Positions 49,483 to 58,804 are shown, counted from the first letter of the stretch. The stretch: 64,000 nt of DNA from Thiohalocapsa sp963695445 (GCA_963695445.1 CAVOGV010000036.1:152859-216858), one strand, 5' to 3'. Made by a program: numbers and translations. The notes: generated from the letters alone by a model not told the origin.

Positions 49483-51723
49483 ATGAATCGCAGGCTGGAT
49501 AAAGCAAGAGTCAACCTCTACGATCGCATGCTTGATCAGCTTTGCTCCGCGGGTCTTGAGCAAGGCTGTGCGATCGAAGCTGTTGTTGATGCGTACCTCG
49601 ATGGCAAGCCGGTGGCACGCGGAAAGCACAAGTACAACCGACGTGCGCGTGACGATGCGTTCTGGTTCAGCCAGGCGGTCGACTGCCTGCCACTTGAGAA
49701 TTGGTCGTCCGACCGCTGGACACTTGCTTTGTCGCGTTACTTTGCGCAGGAGCCTGTGGCGCATCCAGCGCTCATCGAACGCATCGCGAGAGGTGATCCT
49801 GCAACGGTGAAGCGCGCAGTTCGTTGGTCGGGCTTGGTGCTTCGGCAAGAGTCCCCGCGTCGGAAGGAGCTTGACCAAGTCGCCTCCTCCAACCCCGAGA
49901 TTGCCGAGCTGTGCCGCATCCTCGGCATCTTCGATGATGCCTATCGGCTCCGCGAGGAGACGCTCGAACGGTGTCGATCTCGGCTAGCCGAGTTAACGCC
50001 TTTCGAGCTCCTTATTTACGCCAGCCTCTATGCCTTCGAGCACTTGGTTCCGAAGAGCTTCGCACAGCCGTCGGTCCAATCCGAAACGTACGACGACACA
50101 GAGGTGCAATGGCAGGCTATCAACGATCTTCTGATCTGGAAGCTCGAAACCTCAGCTCCCCCCATGTTGCGACTGCGTGAGCAGGACCTCGGGCGATCGC
50201 TCAAAGCACATTTGTCGCCATACCTCTTTCCTGCGCCTTCGGGACCGGGACCAAGGGACGAGTTGCGCGCGGCATTCCAGCTAGCGATCGCGGCCCAAGT
50301 CGAGTTCAACGCTTTCATATCGCGTTCAGCCGACGCCTTCAGTTTCGATGACAGCATCGAGTTCGTGCGTCAGGGCGAGGTGCTTGAGATCGTCGAGCAA
50401 GACCCAGCCGCACGGGAGATCTGGGCGCGGGATGGCAAGAAGCTTGAGCGGTTGCACAACTATTGGCTTTACCGAGCCATGGACGAGTTCATTCTTCGTG
50501 GCCTCGCTTGGCACACCATAGGGCGGTCAGAGAACCACGAAGCCAATCGGCTGGCCTACATCAAGGCCATTGGCACGCAACTTCGGCTGACCGAGGTCTA
50601 CGGATTGGATGAAACCGTGACGACCGAGACCGGAAAACGCGTCGACCTCTTTCAGGCGTTGCTCGCGTCGGAGTTGATGAGTGCCTTCTATCAACAGGAT
50701 TTCTTGCAGGCATTCATGAATCATGCTGCAAGTCTCGGTCATTGGGCAGCTGCGCTCCGTCGGCTCGCGACCGAAGGTCTGGCGAAGGGTTTCGAGAACC
50801 GCTTTCCTCTCACTTGGTCGGACAGGAAGCCAAAGATCAATCGAATCGTTGGCTGGACGGTCTGCGAGGCGGCTCCTCGTGGCAGCCATGCCGTGGCCGC
50901 TGCGCTGCTCGATTTTTGGACGAGTGACTGGGTAGCGTTGGCCGAGCGGCTAAGGAAGCAAGAACCTGGGCTTGATCCGCAGTTGCTGGAACGCCCTGTC
51001 CTGAAAATCGGTAAACAACTGATCGAGCTGCCTTGGGTATTTGGCCTGCAGAACAACAGCTCGGCCGCCATCAACAACCTGCGACGTCTGGGTGCGCGAC
51101 GCGACGAGGCGAGACTGGAAACGCGGCGCATTGAGGAACGACTCGGCGCCTTGTTCGAGTCGCGTGGCTTTCGTGTCGTGCTGAACTGGATTCCCGATGA
51201 AGACCATCAGGCTGGCGAAGTTGACCTGGTTTGCGCCCTCGATCAGACACTGCTGGTTCTCGAGCTCAAGTCGACCTTCCTTCGGCAATCGCAACGTGAT
51301 GCGTGGTTGCACCGCACAACAACGCTACGCAAGGCTGGCGGACAGGTGAGGCGTAAAGTCATAGCCGTTCGGAGAGCCCTGGGTCAGGATGATGGCCTGG
51401 CGCGCACGCTCGGTCTTGAAGATGCCTGGGAGGCGGTGAGTCTGCATGGCTGGATCGTCGATACCTCGATCGAATGCGATCACGAATTCTTCAGCGGATT
51501 CCTGAAGGTTTCCCTAGAGGAAGTCTTGATTGCATTGCGCGATGATCGCCAACTATTGAACGATCCGGGCGGCATCTGTTCGGGGCGGTTCGTGGCGCCC
51601 GATTTCGTTCCACCGGAAGACTCATGCCAGCAAGAAACCCTCTATCCCCAAGGGTTTCGGGCAGAGGCGTTCGTTGGCGTGATCGAGCGCGCGGCAGTAT
51701 GGGACGAGGTATCGTTGTCGTGA
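49483..51723 (+). CDS. Large accessory protein with a C-terminal PD-(D/E)XK-like nuclease domain
   Basis: I do not recognise the 746-residue protein as a whole. Residues 1-540 look all-helical, with many Arg/Glu/Trp residues and no nucleotide-binding loop. Residues about 545-620 fit a PD-(D/E)XK nuclease core: a helix with Glu551/Glu552, then GEVDLVCALD (Asp581) and LVLELKST (Glu594, Lys596). That core occurs in restriction enzymes, repair enzymes and phage-defence effectors. Codon use is less GC-rich than in flanking housekeeping genes, and the neighbours are a DUF4338 remnant and toxin-antitoxin genes. A defence role is inferred from context, not shown. The ATG at 49483 is the first in frame. 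Confidence 0.7.
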   Translation: MNRRLDKARVNLYDRMLDQLCSAGLEQGCAIEAVVDAYLDGKPVARGKHKYNRRARDDAFWFSQAVDCLPLENWSSDRWTLALSRYFAQEPVAHPALIERIARGDPATVKRAVRWSGLVLRQESPRRKELDQVASSNPEIAELCRILGIFDDAYRLREETLERCRSRLAELTPFELLIYASLYAFEHLVPKSFAQPSVQSETYDDTEVQWQAINDLLIWKLETSAPPMLRLREQDLGRSLKAHLSPYLFPAPSGPGPRDELRAAFQLAIAAQVEFNAFISRSADAFSFDDSIEFVRQGEVLEIVEQDPAAREIWARDGKKLERLHNYWLYRAMDEFILRGLAWHTIGRSENHEANRLAYIKAIGTQLRLTEVYGLDETVTTETGKRVDLFQALLASELMSAFYQQDFLQAFMNHAASLGHWAAALRRLATEGLAKGFENRFPLTWSDRKPKINRIVGWTVCEAAPRGSHAVAAALLDFWTSDWVALAERLRKQEPGLDPQLLERPVLKIGKQLIELPWVFGLQNNSSAAINNLRRLGARRDEARLETRRIEERLGALFESRGFRVVLNWIPDEDHQAGEVDLVCALDQTLLVLELKSTFLRQSQRDAWLHRTTTLRKAGGQVRRKVIAVRRALGQDDGLARTLGLEDAWEAVSLHGWIVDTSIECDHEFFSGFLKVSLEEVLIALRDDRQLLNDPGGICSGRFVAPDFVPPEDSCQQETLYPQGFRAEAFVGVIERAAVWDEVSLS

Positions 51724-51902
51724 GGATCACAGGACCTTTGCTTCGCCTATCGCCAGCTTCAAACGCGGTGCTCCGCGCGTACGGGCAGCCTCGCGAAGCT
51801 AAATTGGGGCCGCTGGTCTCCCCACTGCACCGGCGGAGCAGGATCAGTCCGAAGGCTTGAAGCATGGAGCCAACCGCCGCGTCAGGTTGACGATGGCCGT
51901 CT

Positions 51903-52088
51903 TCACTGTAGCGAGCACTCGATCAACTGCGCGACCTCCTGCGAAATGCGCTCGTTGAGGGCCTCCGGTAGCCCGAGACGGTCGTGGAGTTTGTTCATGT
52001 GTTCGAACAGCACGAGGGTCAGGCGGGTGACATCGTGCAGATCCTCAAATTGCCAGCCAACTATCCCCGGCACTGATCCGCTCGACAT
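51903..52088 (-). CDS. Small hypothetical protein
   Basis: This 61-residue open frame has a helical, Leu-rich middle (TLVLFEHMNKLHDRLGL) and an acidic end. No family is recognised. It lies between the large nuclease-like gene and the HEPN gene on the toxin-antitoxin strand. It could be a real small gene or the remnant of a larger one. Confidence 0.3.
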   Translation of the reverse strand: MSSGSVPGIVGWQFEDLHDVTRLTLVLFEHMNKLHDRLGLPEALNERISQEVAQLIECSLQ

Positions 52089-52161
52089 GGCCGGCGCTCG
52101 TGGGCTGACCGCTCATCTGCTCATCCTGGCGCCGATGTGCTGCATCCCAGGCCCGATCCTC

Positions 52162-52575
52162 TCAGGCGGATGTCCGGGGAGCGTCGCCGGACCGGTCCAA
52201 ATAGTCCCGCACGGCGCTGACGAAGGCCTTCGCCTGGGAGAGTGCTTCGTGTGCGTCCGCGGCCTCCACCGAGCCGCCGGTGTAGTCGGCCAGCAGCCGG
52301 ACCTCTTCCGCCCGATTGAGCATCCGTCCCAGTTCCTTCGGCAGCCGACCAGGCTTGACCAGTTGCAGGCCGAAGGCCGCGATGAGCCCGTTATGGGTTT
52401 TGCTGGTCTCGGGCGTGTCCGCGCTTGCGAGCGCGGCGCGGGCGGCATCGAACATGGCGTAGTACGCCCGATTGCAGGCGCCGTCCGTGTCTCCGGCGTC
52501 GAGCAACAGGCGAGCCGATGCCAAGGCTCGGTCGGCCTTGTGCATCAGTTGCGCACCGTCGCTTGATGGGATCAC
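52162..52575 (-). CDS. HEPN-domain protein (UPF0332-like)
   Basis: This protein of about 137 residues is a helical HEPN domain with the segment ACNRAYYAMFDAARAAL. In many active HEPN ribonucleases the motif is RX4-6H; here Arg36 is present, but the residue after MF is Asp43, so the canonical histidine is absent at that place. It starts at a GTG overlapping the MNT stop (GTGA). HEPN/MNT pairs are a known toxin-antitoxin arrangement; which partner is toxic cannot be told here. Confidence 0.75.
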   Translation of the reverse strand: MIPSSDGAQLMHKADRALASARLLLDAGDTDGACNRAYYAMFDAARAALASADTPETSKTHNGLIAAFGLQLVKPGRLPKELGRMLNRAEEVRLLADYTGGSVEAADAHEALSQAKAFVSAVRDYLDRSGDAPRTSA

Positions 52576-52928
52576 AACCGCAGGCCCTCGCGGGCGATGT
52601 TCTGAAGAAGCCGGGGATTGGCGTAGTGCTCCGGATCAGCCCATTCATCTTCCCAGATGGGCAGGGGCTGGATGCGAACGCCGGTCTCCAGCATGACGTC
52701 GAAAGCCTCGTCGGCCATCGCGAGCTTGGTAGGCAGCAGACGCTGGTGACCTCCGCGCAGCAGCACGGCGACATCGGCGTCGCTGTCGCGGGCGTGATCG
52801 CCGCGGGCGCGACTGCCGAACAGCATCAGGTCCAGCACGTCGTACTTGGCCGTGATCCGCTCGGCGAAGAGACGTAGGGCCTCGACTGTGGCTGGATCGA
52901 TGGCAGCTGATAGGTTTTTCGCTTCCAT
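52572..52928 (-). CDS. MNT-type nucleotidyltransferase
   Basis: This 118-residue minimal nucleotidyltransferase has LMLFGSRARGDHARDSDADVAV: the GS pair at 38-39 and the metal aspartates Asp50 and Asp52. In HEPN/MNT systems the MNT modifies or neutralises the HEPN partner. The ATG at 52928 gives a normal MNT length. The same frame is open upstream to 53147 and joins a truncated PIN-domain start, so a fused product is formally possible but less likely. Confidence 0.8.
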   Translation of the reverse strand: MEAKNLSAAIDPATVEALRLFAERITAKYDVLDLMLFGSRARGDHARDSDADVAVLLRGGHQRLLPTKLAMADEAFDVMLETGVRIQPLPIWEDEWADPEHYANPRLLQNIAREGLRL

Positions 52929-53019
52929 CTTGCGCAATGTCTCACCAGGAAAGGCAGGAACGGCTAGAGCAAAGGGAATAAAAACGTATTTATAAATCGT
53001 GATCTTACATGATTCTTTT

Positions 53020-53147
53020 CTGCGATGATTCTGCATGACGGCGACCGGAACCACGGCGCCTCCGTAGAGCAGACGAAGCAGCTCAATCCGCCCAATGCGC
53101 GCCAGGGCAATCAACGGGCCGGTATCGGCGACGACAACCCGGCTCAT
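53020..53147 (-). pseudogene. Truncated PIN-domain toxin start
   Basis: The frame begins MSRVVVADTGPLIALARIG, then IELLRLLYG, the first strand and helix of a PIN ribonuclease with its first metal aspartate (Asp8). After about 37 residues the similarity ends, and AT-rich sequence leads in frame to the MNT gene. The remaining catalytic residues are missing. Its ATG overlaps the UPF0175 stop, as in intact UPF0175-PIN pairs. Confidence 0.65.
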
Positions 53148-53362
53148 CGGGCCGCATCCAACTCTCCCTCAAGCTCCTGCGGCGGATAGTCGACCGCTGG
53201 GATGCCAACTTCCACCAGGACTTCCATGAATGCCTCTTGGGACAGGCCGGCAACCTTCGCGGCTTGAGCAAGGGAAAGTTGTCCCGCCTCGAACAGGTTG
53301 AGGACCAGCGTGCGGTGTACGCCGTTCTCAAGCAGCCGCCGATCGAACGGAACGGCAACCAT
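53144..53362 (-). CDS. UPF0175-family antitoxin
   Basis: This 72-residue protein reads GQLSLAQAAKVAGLSQEAFMEVLVEVGIPAVDYPPQEL (quoted in two parts below family length): the helix-turn-helix-like AKVAGLS core and the VDYPPQEL end are UPF0175 marks. Such proteins are antitoxins for PIN toxins encoded directly downstream. Here the toxin is truncated, leaving an apparently orphan antitoxin. The gene lies 166 bp from glgA. Confidence 0.75.
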   Translation of the reverse strand: MVAVPFDRRLLENGVHRTLVLNLFEAGQLSLAQAAKVAGLSQEAFMEVLVEVGIPAVDYPPQELEGELDAAR

Positions 53363-53429
53363 AGCGGGACGGCCGTTCTTCGTGATGAGCGAGAGTTGCC
53401 CTCGTTCCGCGTCTGAGAAGAGTTCACCG

Positions 53430-53507
53430 GACTACCAGGTCTTTCTCGACCAGGATCTGTTCGGCGACTGGACCTGGCAGGCGCTGCAGACGTGGGCGCG
53501 GCGATAA
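53430..53507 (+). pseudogene. Possible WGR-domain fragment
   Basis: A 25-residue open end on the plus strand reads DYQVFLDQDLFGDWTWQALQ and then a stop. The FLDQDLFGDW segment resembles the first strands of WGR domains. No start or body is present, so it may be a remnant; the match is short. Confidence 0.25.
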
Positions 53508-53528
53508 CCGGCGTGGGCTGGTGCGGGT

Positions 53529-55085
53529 TTAGGCGGATACCGACTCCGCATGCTGACGGCGCGCTTCCAGTGCCTCGGTATAGAAGGCCTGGTAGCGTCG
53601 GGCGCTGGCCTCCCAGCTGAGGTCCTTGCGCATGCCGGTGAGGATCATTGCGCGCCAGCGCTCTGGCTGCTGATGGGCGAGATACATGGCCTTCTGCACC
53701 GCGTACCAGAGCCCGTCGGGGTTGGAGTCGTTGAACAGCAGTCCGGTGGCCGTGCCGTTGGCCAGGTTCTCGTCGGTGGCGTCGACGACGGTGTCGGCGA
53801 GGCCGCCGGTGTTGTGGACGATGGGCACGGTGCCATAGCGCAGGCTGTACATCTGATTCAGACCACAGGGCTCGAACCGCGACGGCATCAAGAAGGCGTC
53901 GCTGCCCGCTTCGATCAGATGCGCGCGCGTCTCGTCGTAGCCGACGTAGACGCTGACGCGGTCTGGATTGGCCGCCGCGACCTCAGCCAGCGCGCGTTCC
54001 ATCTTGCGATCACCGGCGCCCTGCATGACCAGCTGAACGTCCGTTACCTGCAGCAGACGCGGCAGGATCTCGATGATCAGGTCGATGCCCTTCTGTTCCA
54101 CCAGTCTGCCCACGTAGCCGATGACGAAGGCCTGCTCATTGCGTGGCAGCTTGAACAGGCTTTGCAGCTCAAGCTTGTTCTCGGCCTTGAGATGGATGCT
54201 GTCGGCATCGTAGTTCTGCGGTAGGGCCGGATCGCGGGCGGGATTCCACTCGTGATAATCGATGCCGTTCAGGATGCCGCAGAAGCGTCCGCCGAGTTGG
54301 CGCAGCAGGCCGTCGAGACCGCAGCCGTGACGTGGCGTCTTGACCTCTTCGGCGTAGCTGGGGCTGACGGTGTTGACCCGGTCGGCAAAGATCAGGCCGC
54401 CCTTGATGAAGGACATGCGCTGGTGAAACTCCAGGCCGGCGACGGACCAGAGCGAGGCCGGCAATTGCAGCCGGTCGAAGGTGGCGCGGTCGAAAACGCC
54501 CTGGTAGGCCAGGTTATGGATGGTGAACACGATGGCGGGCCGGTCCTCCTGCTCGCGCAGCAATACTGGCGCCAGTCCGGTCTGCCAATCGTTACAGTGC
54601 AGGACTTGGGGCCGCCAATCGAGCGCCGGGAGGCCCATGGCGATGTAGCTGACGACACGGCAAAACAACAGGAAGCGTTCGGGGTTGTCGCCCCAGTCGC
54701 GACCGCTGACATCGGTGTAGGGATTGCCCTCGCGGGAGAAATAGTCTGGCGCTTCGACCAGATAGACCGGTAGATCACGATCCGGCAGCAGGCCGTGCAG
54801 AATCTGTACCGGCGCGGCGATGCCGGGCAGGCGCACTTCCATCAGGCGCCTGAGTTCGCGCACCATGCGCTTGGCTTGCGGGTATGCTGGTACGACCAGG
54901 CGCGCATCGTGGCCGAGTTCGCGCAGCGCCGCGGGCAGACTGGACGCAACGTCCGCGAGTCCACCGGTCTTGATCAGCGGGTGCGCTTCGCTGCTGGCCA
55001 CTAGGATACTGTACGCGGGGGAGGAGGACGCCCCCGCGGCTCGACTGCTATCCAGGTTCTGTTCCGTGGCGATGTATGCGTTCAC
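53529..55085 (-). CDS. glgA: Glycogen synthase GlgA
   Basis: This 518-residue GT5 enzyme has the ADP-glucose-binding KTGGLADV at 39-46, WQTGLAPVLL, and the C-terminal EX7E-type region SRFEPCGLNQMYSLRYG. It adds glucose from ADP-glucose to glycogen. A 25-residue N-terminal extension precedes the first strand (YSILVASSEAHPL). It is divergent from zwf, 76 bp away. The frame is intact. Confidence 0.94.
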   Translation of the reverse strand: MNAYIATEQNLDSSRAAGASSSPAYSILVASSEAHPLIKTGGLADVASSLPAALRELGHDARLVVPAYPQAKRMVRELRRLMEVRLPGIAAPVQILHGLLPDRDLPVYLVEAPDYFSREGNPYTDVSGRDWGDNPERFLLFCRVVSYIAMGLPALDWRPQVLHCNDWQTGLAPVLLREQEDRPAIVFTIHNLAYQGVFDRATFDRLQLPASLWSVAGLEFHQRMSFIKGGLIFADRVNTVSPSYAEEVKTPRHGCGLDGLLRQLGGRFCGILNGIDYHEWNPARDPALPQNYDADSIHLKAENKLELQSLFKLPRNEQAFVIGYVGRLVEQKGIDLIIEILPRLLQVTDVQLVMQGAGDRKMERALAEVAAANPDRVSVYVGYDETRAHLIEAGSDAFLMPSRFEPCGLNQMYSLRYGTVPIVHNTGGLADTVVDATDENLANGTATGLLFNDSNPDGLWYAVQKAMYLAHQQPERWRAMILTGMRKDLSWEASARRYQAFYTEALEARRQHAESVSA

Positions 55086-55161
55086 GATGGCCGACCGACG
55101 GCGACTGGCTTAAGGGTTTAGGTTTACGTTAGCACAAGTGAGACAAATTGGAGACAGCCGC

Positions 55162-56637
55162 ATGAACGAATCCTGCACGCTGGTGATTTTCGGCTCTACC
55201 GGCAATCTGGCGCAGATCAAGTTGTTGCCGGCCCTCTACCATCTCGAGCAGGGCGGACACCTGGCACCATCGGTGCGGGTGATTGGCTTCGGCCGTCGGG
55301 ACTGGACCGACGAGCACTGGCGCGGCGAGGTACGCCGCATCCTGGAGCAACAGATCGGTCCGCGGCTCGATGCGGAGATACTAGAGCGGCTGCTCGAACG
55401 GCACTATTTCATCGAGGGCGATCTGGAGGACGATGCCGGCTATGAACGATTGGCGGCGCGTCTGCGCGGTGACGAGGGGTTTTCGCCGAATCTGGTCTTT
55501 TACCTGGCCATTGCGCCGACCTTTTACGGCGCGACGGCGGATCGGCTCGCGGCCAACGGACTCAATGCACAGCAGCAGGGCTGGTCGCGGCTGGTGGTCG
55601 AGAAACCCTTCGGCTACGACCTGGAGAGCGCCGAGATCCTGGACGGGCATCTGCACCGGCACTTCAGCGAGGATCAGATCTACCGTATCGATCACTATCT
55701 GGGCAAGAGCACGGTGCAGAACGTGTTGGTGTTCCGCTTCGCCAACCTACTGCTGGAGCCGCTCTGGAATCGCAACTATATCGACCATGTGCAGATCACC
55801 CACTCCGAGGCTCGCGGCATCGAGGGCCGCGCCGGTTTCTACGACGGCGTCGGTGCCCTGCGCGACATGATTCAGAGTCACCTGCTGCAAATGCTCACTC
55901 TGGTGGCCATGGAGCCGCCGCCGAGCCTGGATGCCGAGGCGCTGCGGGATGAAAAGGTGAAGGTGTTGCGTTCGATTCGCCCGATTCCGCGCCAGGCGGT
56001 GCATGCGCACGCCTTTCGCGCCCAGTACCGCGCCGGCGATGCCGGTGGCACCAAGGTGCCGGGCTATCTGGAGGAATCCGGCGTCGACCCGTGCAGCGCC
56101 ACCGAGACCTACGCCGCGATGAAGCTCTACATCGACAACTGGCGCTGGCGCGGCGTGCCCTTCTATCTGCGCACGGGCAAGCGCATGGGCGCCACCAACT
56201 CGCTGATCAGCATCCGCTTCCGGCATCCGCCGCAGCAACTGTTCAGCGACACGCCCATCGAGCAGCTCAAGCCCAACTGGCTGCTGCTGAACATACAGCC
56301 CAACGAGTGTATGCGCCTGGAACTGCTGGTCAAGCAGCCTGGCCTGACCATGCGCACCCAGACCGAGCGCCTCGACGCCAGCACCTGCACCATCGGCCGT
56401 GACCAGATCGATGCCTACGAGGCGCTGATCCTGGACGTGATGGCGGGCGATCACACGCTGTTCCTGCGCTACGACGAGGTCAACTACGCCTGGCGCGTCG
56501 TCGACCCGGTGCTCAAGCTGTGGGCGACCGAGCGCGACTTCATTCATACCTATCCGGCCGGCAGTTGGGGCCCGGTCGAGGCCACCCGACTGTTCGACAA
56601 GGAGGACCAGGATTGGCGCAACGGGTTGGATGAGTGA
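55162..56637 (+). CDS. zwf: Glucose-6-phosphate 1-dehydrogenase
   Basis: This 491-residue enzyme has the coenzyme loop GSTGNLAQIK at 11-20, the active-site RIDHYLGK at 175-182, and EKPFGYDL. It oxidises glucose 6-phosphate to 6-phosphogluconolactone and makes NADPH. The ATG at 55162 follows TTGGAG at a normal distance; an earlier in-frame start is not supported. pgi follows after 256 bp in the same direction. Confidence 0.95.
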   Translation: MNESCTLVIFGSTGNLAQIKLLPALYHLEQGGHLAPSVRVIGFGRRDWTDEHWRGEVRRILEQQIGPRLDAEILERLLERHYFIEGDLEDDAGYERLAARLRGDEGFSPNLVFYLAIAPTFYGATADRLAANGLNAQQQGWSRLVVEKPFGYDLESAEILDGHLHRHFSEDQIYRIDHYLGKSTVQNVLVFRFANLLLEPLWNRNYIDHVQITHSEARGIEGRAGFYDGVGALRDMIQSHLLQMLTLVAMEPPPSLDAEALRDEKVKVLRSIRPIPRQAVHAHAFRAQYRAGDAGGTKVPGYLEESGVDPCSATETYAAMKLYIDNWRWRGVPFYLRTGKRMGATNSLISIRFRHPPQQLFSDTPIEQLKPNWLLLNIQPNECMRLELLVKQPGLTMRTQTERLDASTCTIGRDQIDAYEALILDVMAGDHTLFLRYDEVNYAWRVVDPVLKLWATERDFIHTYPAGSWGPVEATRLFDKEDQDWRNGLDE

Positions 56638-56893
56638 GTTCAGGTTGCCAACAGCGGCAGCGTGCCCCTGTCGATCTGAGGCATCGCCTCGCCACCGCTC
56701 ATCGCGGTGCCACCTCGCAATATGAGGCGTTTGTTTCATCGTAAGCAGTCACCGATGCTCGCGCGATCGGCCGCCTGTCCGCTCAGGCGGGCGCGGAAGC
56801 TACCGCTGACAGCGGTTACAATTACCGCTACGCGCGGTTTTCCTTCGGCGATCATCCCGCGCTTGCAGTCCTATTCGCTCAGGAGTCAGTTTT

Positions 56894-58534
56894 ATGCCAC
56901 TCGTTACCACCACCCCGGAATGGAAGGCGCTAGATCGGCACTGGCAGCAGATGTCGCGGGTGCACATGCGCGACCTGTTCGCCGATGATCCCGCGCGTGC
57001 CGCGCGCATGACGATCGATGCCGCCGGGCTGCATCTGGACCATTCCAAACACATCGCCAGCGACGAGACCATGGCGCTGCTGTTCGACCTGGCGCGGTCC
57101 GTGGATGTCGAGGGCTGGCGCACGCGCATGTTCACCGGCGAGCATATCAACGGCACCGAGGACCGCGCCGTGCTGCATGTGGCGCTGCGCAATCGGGCCA
57201 ACACGCCGATCCTGGTGGATGGCGTCGACGTGATGCCGGACGTGAATGCGGTGCTGGCGCGCATGGACGCCTTCAGCAAGCGCGTGCGTGACGGCGAGTG
57301 GAAGGGCTTCACCGGCAAGCCGATCACGGACGTGGTCAATATCGGCATCGGCGGCTCCAACCTGGGGCCGAAGATGGTCTGCGCCGCGCTCAAGCCCTAT
57401 CAATCCCGGACATTGCGGCCGCACTTCGTCTCCAATGTCGATGGCACGCACCTGATGGAGACGGTCAAGGGGCTGGACCCGGCAACGACGCTGTTCATCG
57501 TCGCCTCCAAGACCTTCACCACCCAGGAGACCATGACCAACGCCCACAGCGCGCGGCAATGGCTGGTGGCGGGGCTGGGCAGTGAAGCCGCGGTGCGCAA
57601 CCACTTCGTCGCCGTCTCCACCAATGCCGAGCAGGTGGCCGCGTTCGGCATCGACACCGACAACATGTTCGGCTTCTGGGACTGGGTCGGCGGACGCTAC
57701 TCGCTGTGGTCCGCGATCGGTCTGCCCATTGCGCTGGCCATCGGTTTCGAGAGCTTCGCCGAGCTGCTGGCCGGCGCCCACGACATGGACCTGCATTTTC
57801 GTGACGCGCCGCTGGAGCAGAACCTGCCGGTCATCATGGCGCTGCTCGGGGTCTGGTACATCGACTTCGCCGGCGCCAAGACCCAGGCCATCCTGCCCTA
57901 CGATCAGTACCTGGAATACTTCTCGGCCTATTTCCAGCAGGGCGACATGGAGAGCAACGGCAAGCACGTGACGCGCGACGGCGTGCGTGTGGACTATGCC
58001 ACCGGCCCGGTGGTCTGGGGTCAGCCCGGCACCGATGGCCAGCATGCCTTCTACCAGCTGATCCATCAGGGCACCGAGCTGATTCCGACCGACTTCATCG
58101 CGCCCATCCACAGCCACAATCCGGTCGGCGATCACCACGCCAAGCTGCTGGCCAACTGCTTTGCGCAGACCGAGGCATTGATGGCCGGGCGGACGCTGGA
58201 GGAGGCGCGTGCTGAGATGCTCGCCGCGGGCCTGTCGCCGGCCGAGACCGAACGGCTCGCGCCGCATCGCCAGTTCGACGGCAACCGGCCCAGCAGCACC
58301 ATCCTGATGGACCGGGTCACGCCGCGCACCCTCGGTGCCCTGATCGCGCTCTACGAGCACAAGATCTTCGTGCAGGGCATCGTCTGGGGCATCAACTCCT
58401 TCGACCAATGGGGCGTCGAACTCGGCAAGAAGCTCGCTGGCGTGATCCTCGGCGAACTCAGCGCCGGCAAGGTGACCGCCACGCATGATGCGTCCACGAC
58501 TGCGCTGCTGGATTACTATCTGAAGCGGCGCTGA
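56894..58534 (+). CDS. pgi: Glucose-6-phosphate isomerase
   Basis: This 546-residue enzyme shows VVNIGIGGSNLGPKM, the signature FWDWVGGRYSLWSAIGLP, and the C-terminal FDQWGVELGKKLA. It interconverts glucose 6-phosphate and fructose 6-phosphate, linking glycogen and sucrose breakdown to glycolysis and the Calvin cycle. CAGGAG precedes the ATG. The frame is intact. Confidence 0.96.
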   Translation: MPLVTTTPEWKALDRHWQQMSRVHMRDLFADDPARAARMTIDAAGLHLDHSKHIASDETMALLFDLARSVDVEGWRTRMFTGEHINGTEDRAVLHVALRNRANTPILVDGVDVMPDVNAVLARMDAFSKRVRDGEWKGFTGKPITDVVNIGIGGSNLGPKMVCAALKPYQSRTLRPHFVSNVDGTHLMETVKGLDPATTLFIVASKTFTTQETMTNAHSARQWLVAGLGSEAAVRNHFVAVSTNAEQVAAFGIDTDNMFGFWDWVGGRYSLWSAIGLPIALAIGFESFAELLAGAHDMDLHFRDAPLEQNLPVIMALLGVWYIDFAGAKTQAILPYDQYLEYFSAYFQQGDMESNGKHVTRDGVRVDYATGPVVWGQPGTDGQHAFYQLIHQGTELIPTDFIAPIHSHNPVGDHHAKLLANCFAQTEALMAGRTLEEARAEMLAAGLSPAETERLAPHRQFDGNRPSSTILMDRVTPRTLGALIALYEHKIFVQGIVWGINSFDQWGVELGKKLAGVILGELSAGKVTATHDASTTALLDYYLKRR

Positions 58535-58540
58535 ATGCCG

Positions 58541-58804
58541 TCAGTCGGCTGGGCAATGGGCCTGAGTCGTTGACTCCGGGGCCTGGGGGGTCGGCTTATT
58601 CTCTGCCGCCAGTGGTTCCAGGGCACGCGCGAAATTCTCCGGATTCAGGTACTGGATAATGACGCCGCCTGAATCTTCGCAGACCAGTAAGTCCGTCGTA
58701 GGGTGCGGTGAGGTACGAACCGCACCTCGGAACTGCTTCACGCCCGGCGTCGGTGCGGTCCCGGCACGTCGACTCGCCGCCGACGGTGCGCTGCGTATCG
58801 ACAT
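58541..58804 (-). CDS. Possible small hypothetical protein
   Basis: This 87-residue frame lies between the convergent pgi and response-regulator genes. Its C-terminal half (GGVIIQYLNPENFARALEPL) looks protein-like, but the N-terminal half runs through a palindromic element at 58702-58726, so the true start may be inside the frame. No family is recognised. Confidence 0.3.
   Translation of the reverse strand: MSIRSAPSAASRRAGTAPTPGVKQFRGAVRTSPHPTTDLLVCEDSGGVIIQYLNPENFARALEPLAAENKPTPQAPESTTQAHCPAD
58702..58726. repeat. GGTGCGGT palindromic element
   Basis: GGTGCGGT pairs with ACCGCACC around a nine-base loop and is preceded by GTAG. Short palindromes of this GGTGCG kind occur as dispersed repeats in many proteobacterial genomes. 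No second copy was found in the window. Confidence 0.4.

Noticed and set aside
49282..49878. Minus-strand frame overlapping the start of the 746-residue gene
   Set aside because: No family features, and it conflicts with a long plus-strand frame that has protein-like composition.
53083..53427. Alternative minus-strand frame across the UPF0175 gene
   Set aside because: The UPF0175 frame has clear family similarity; the overlapping frame is Arg/Ser-rich and unrecognisable.
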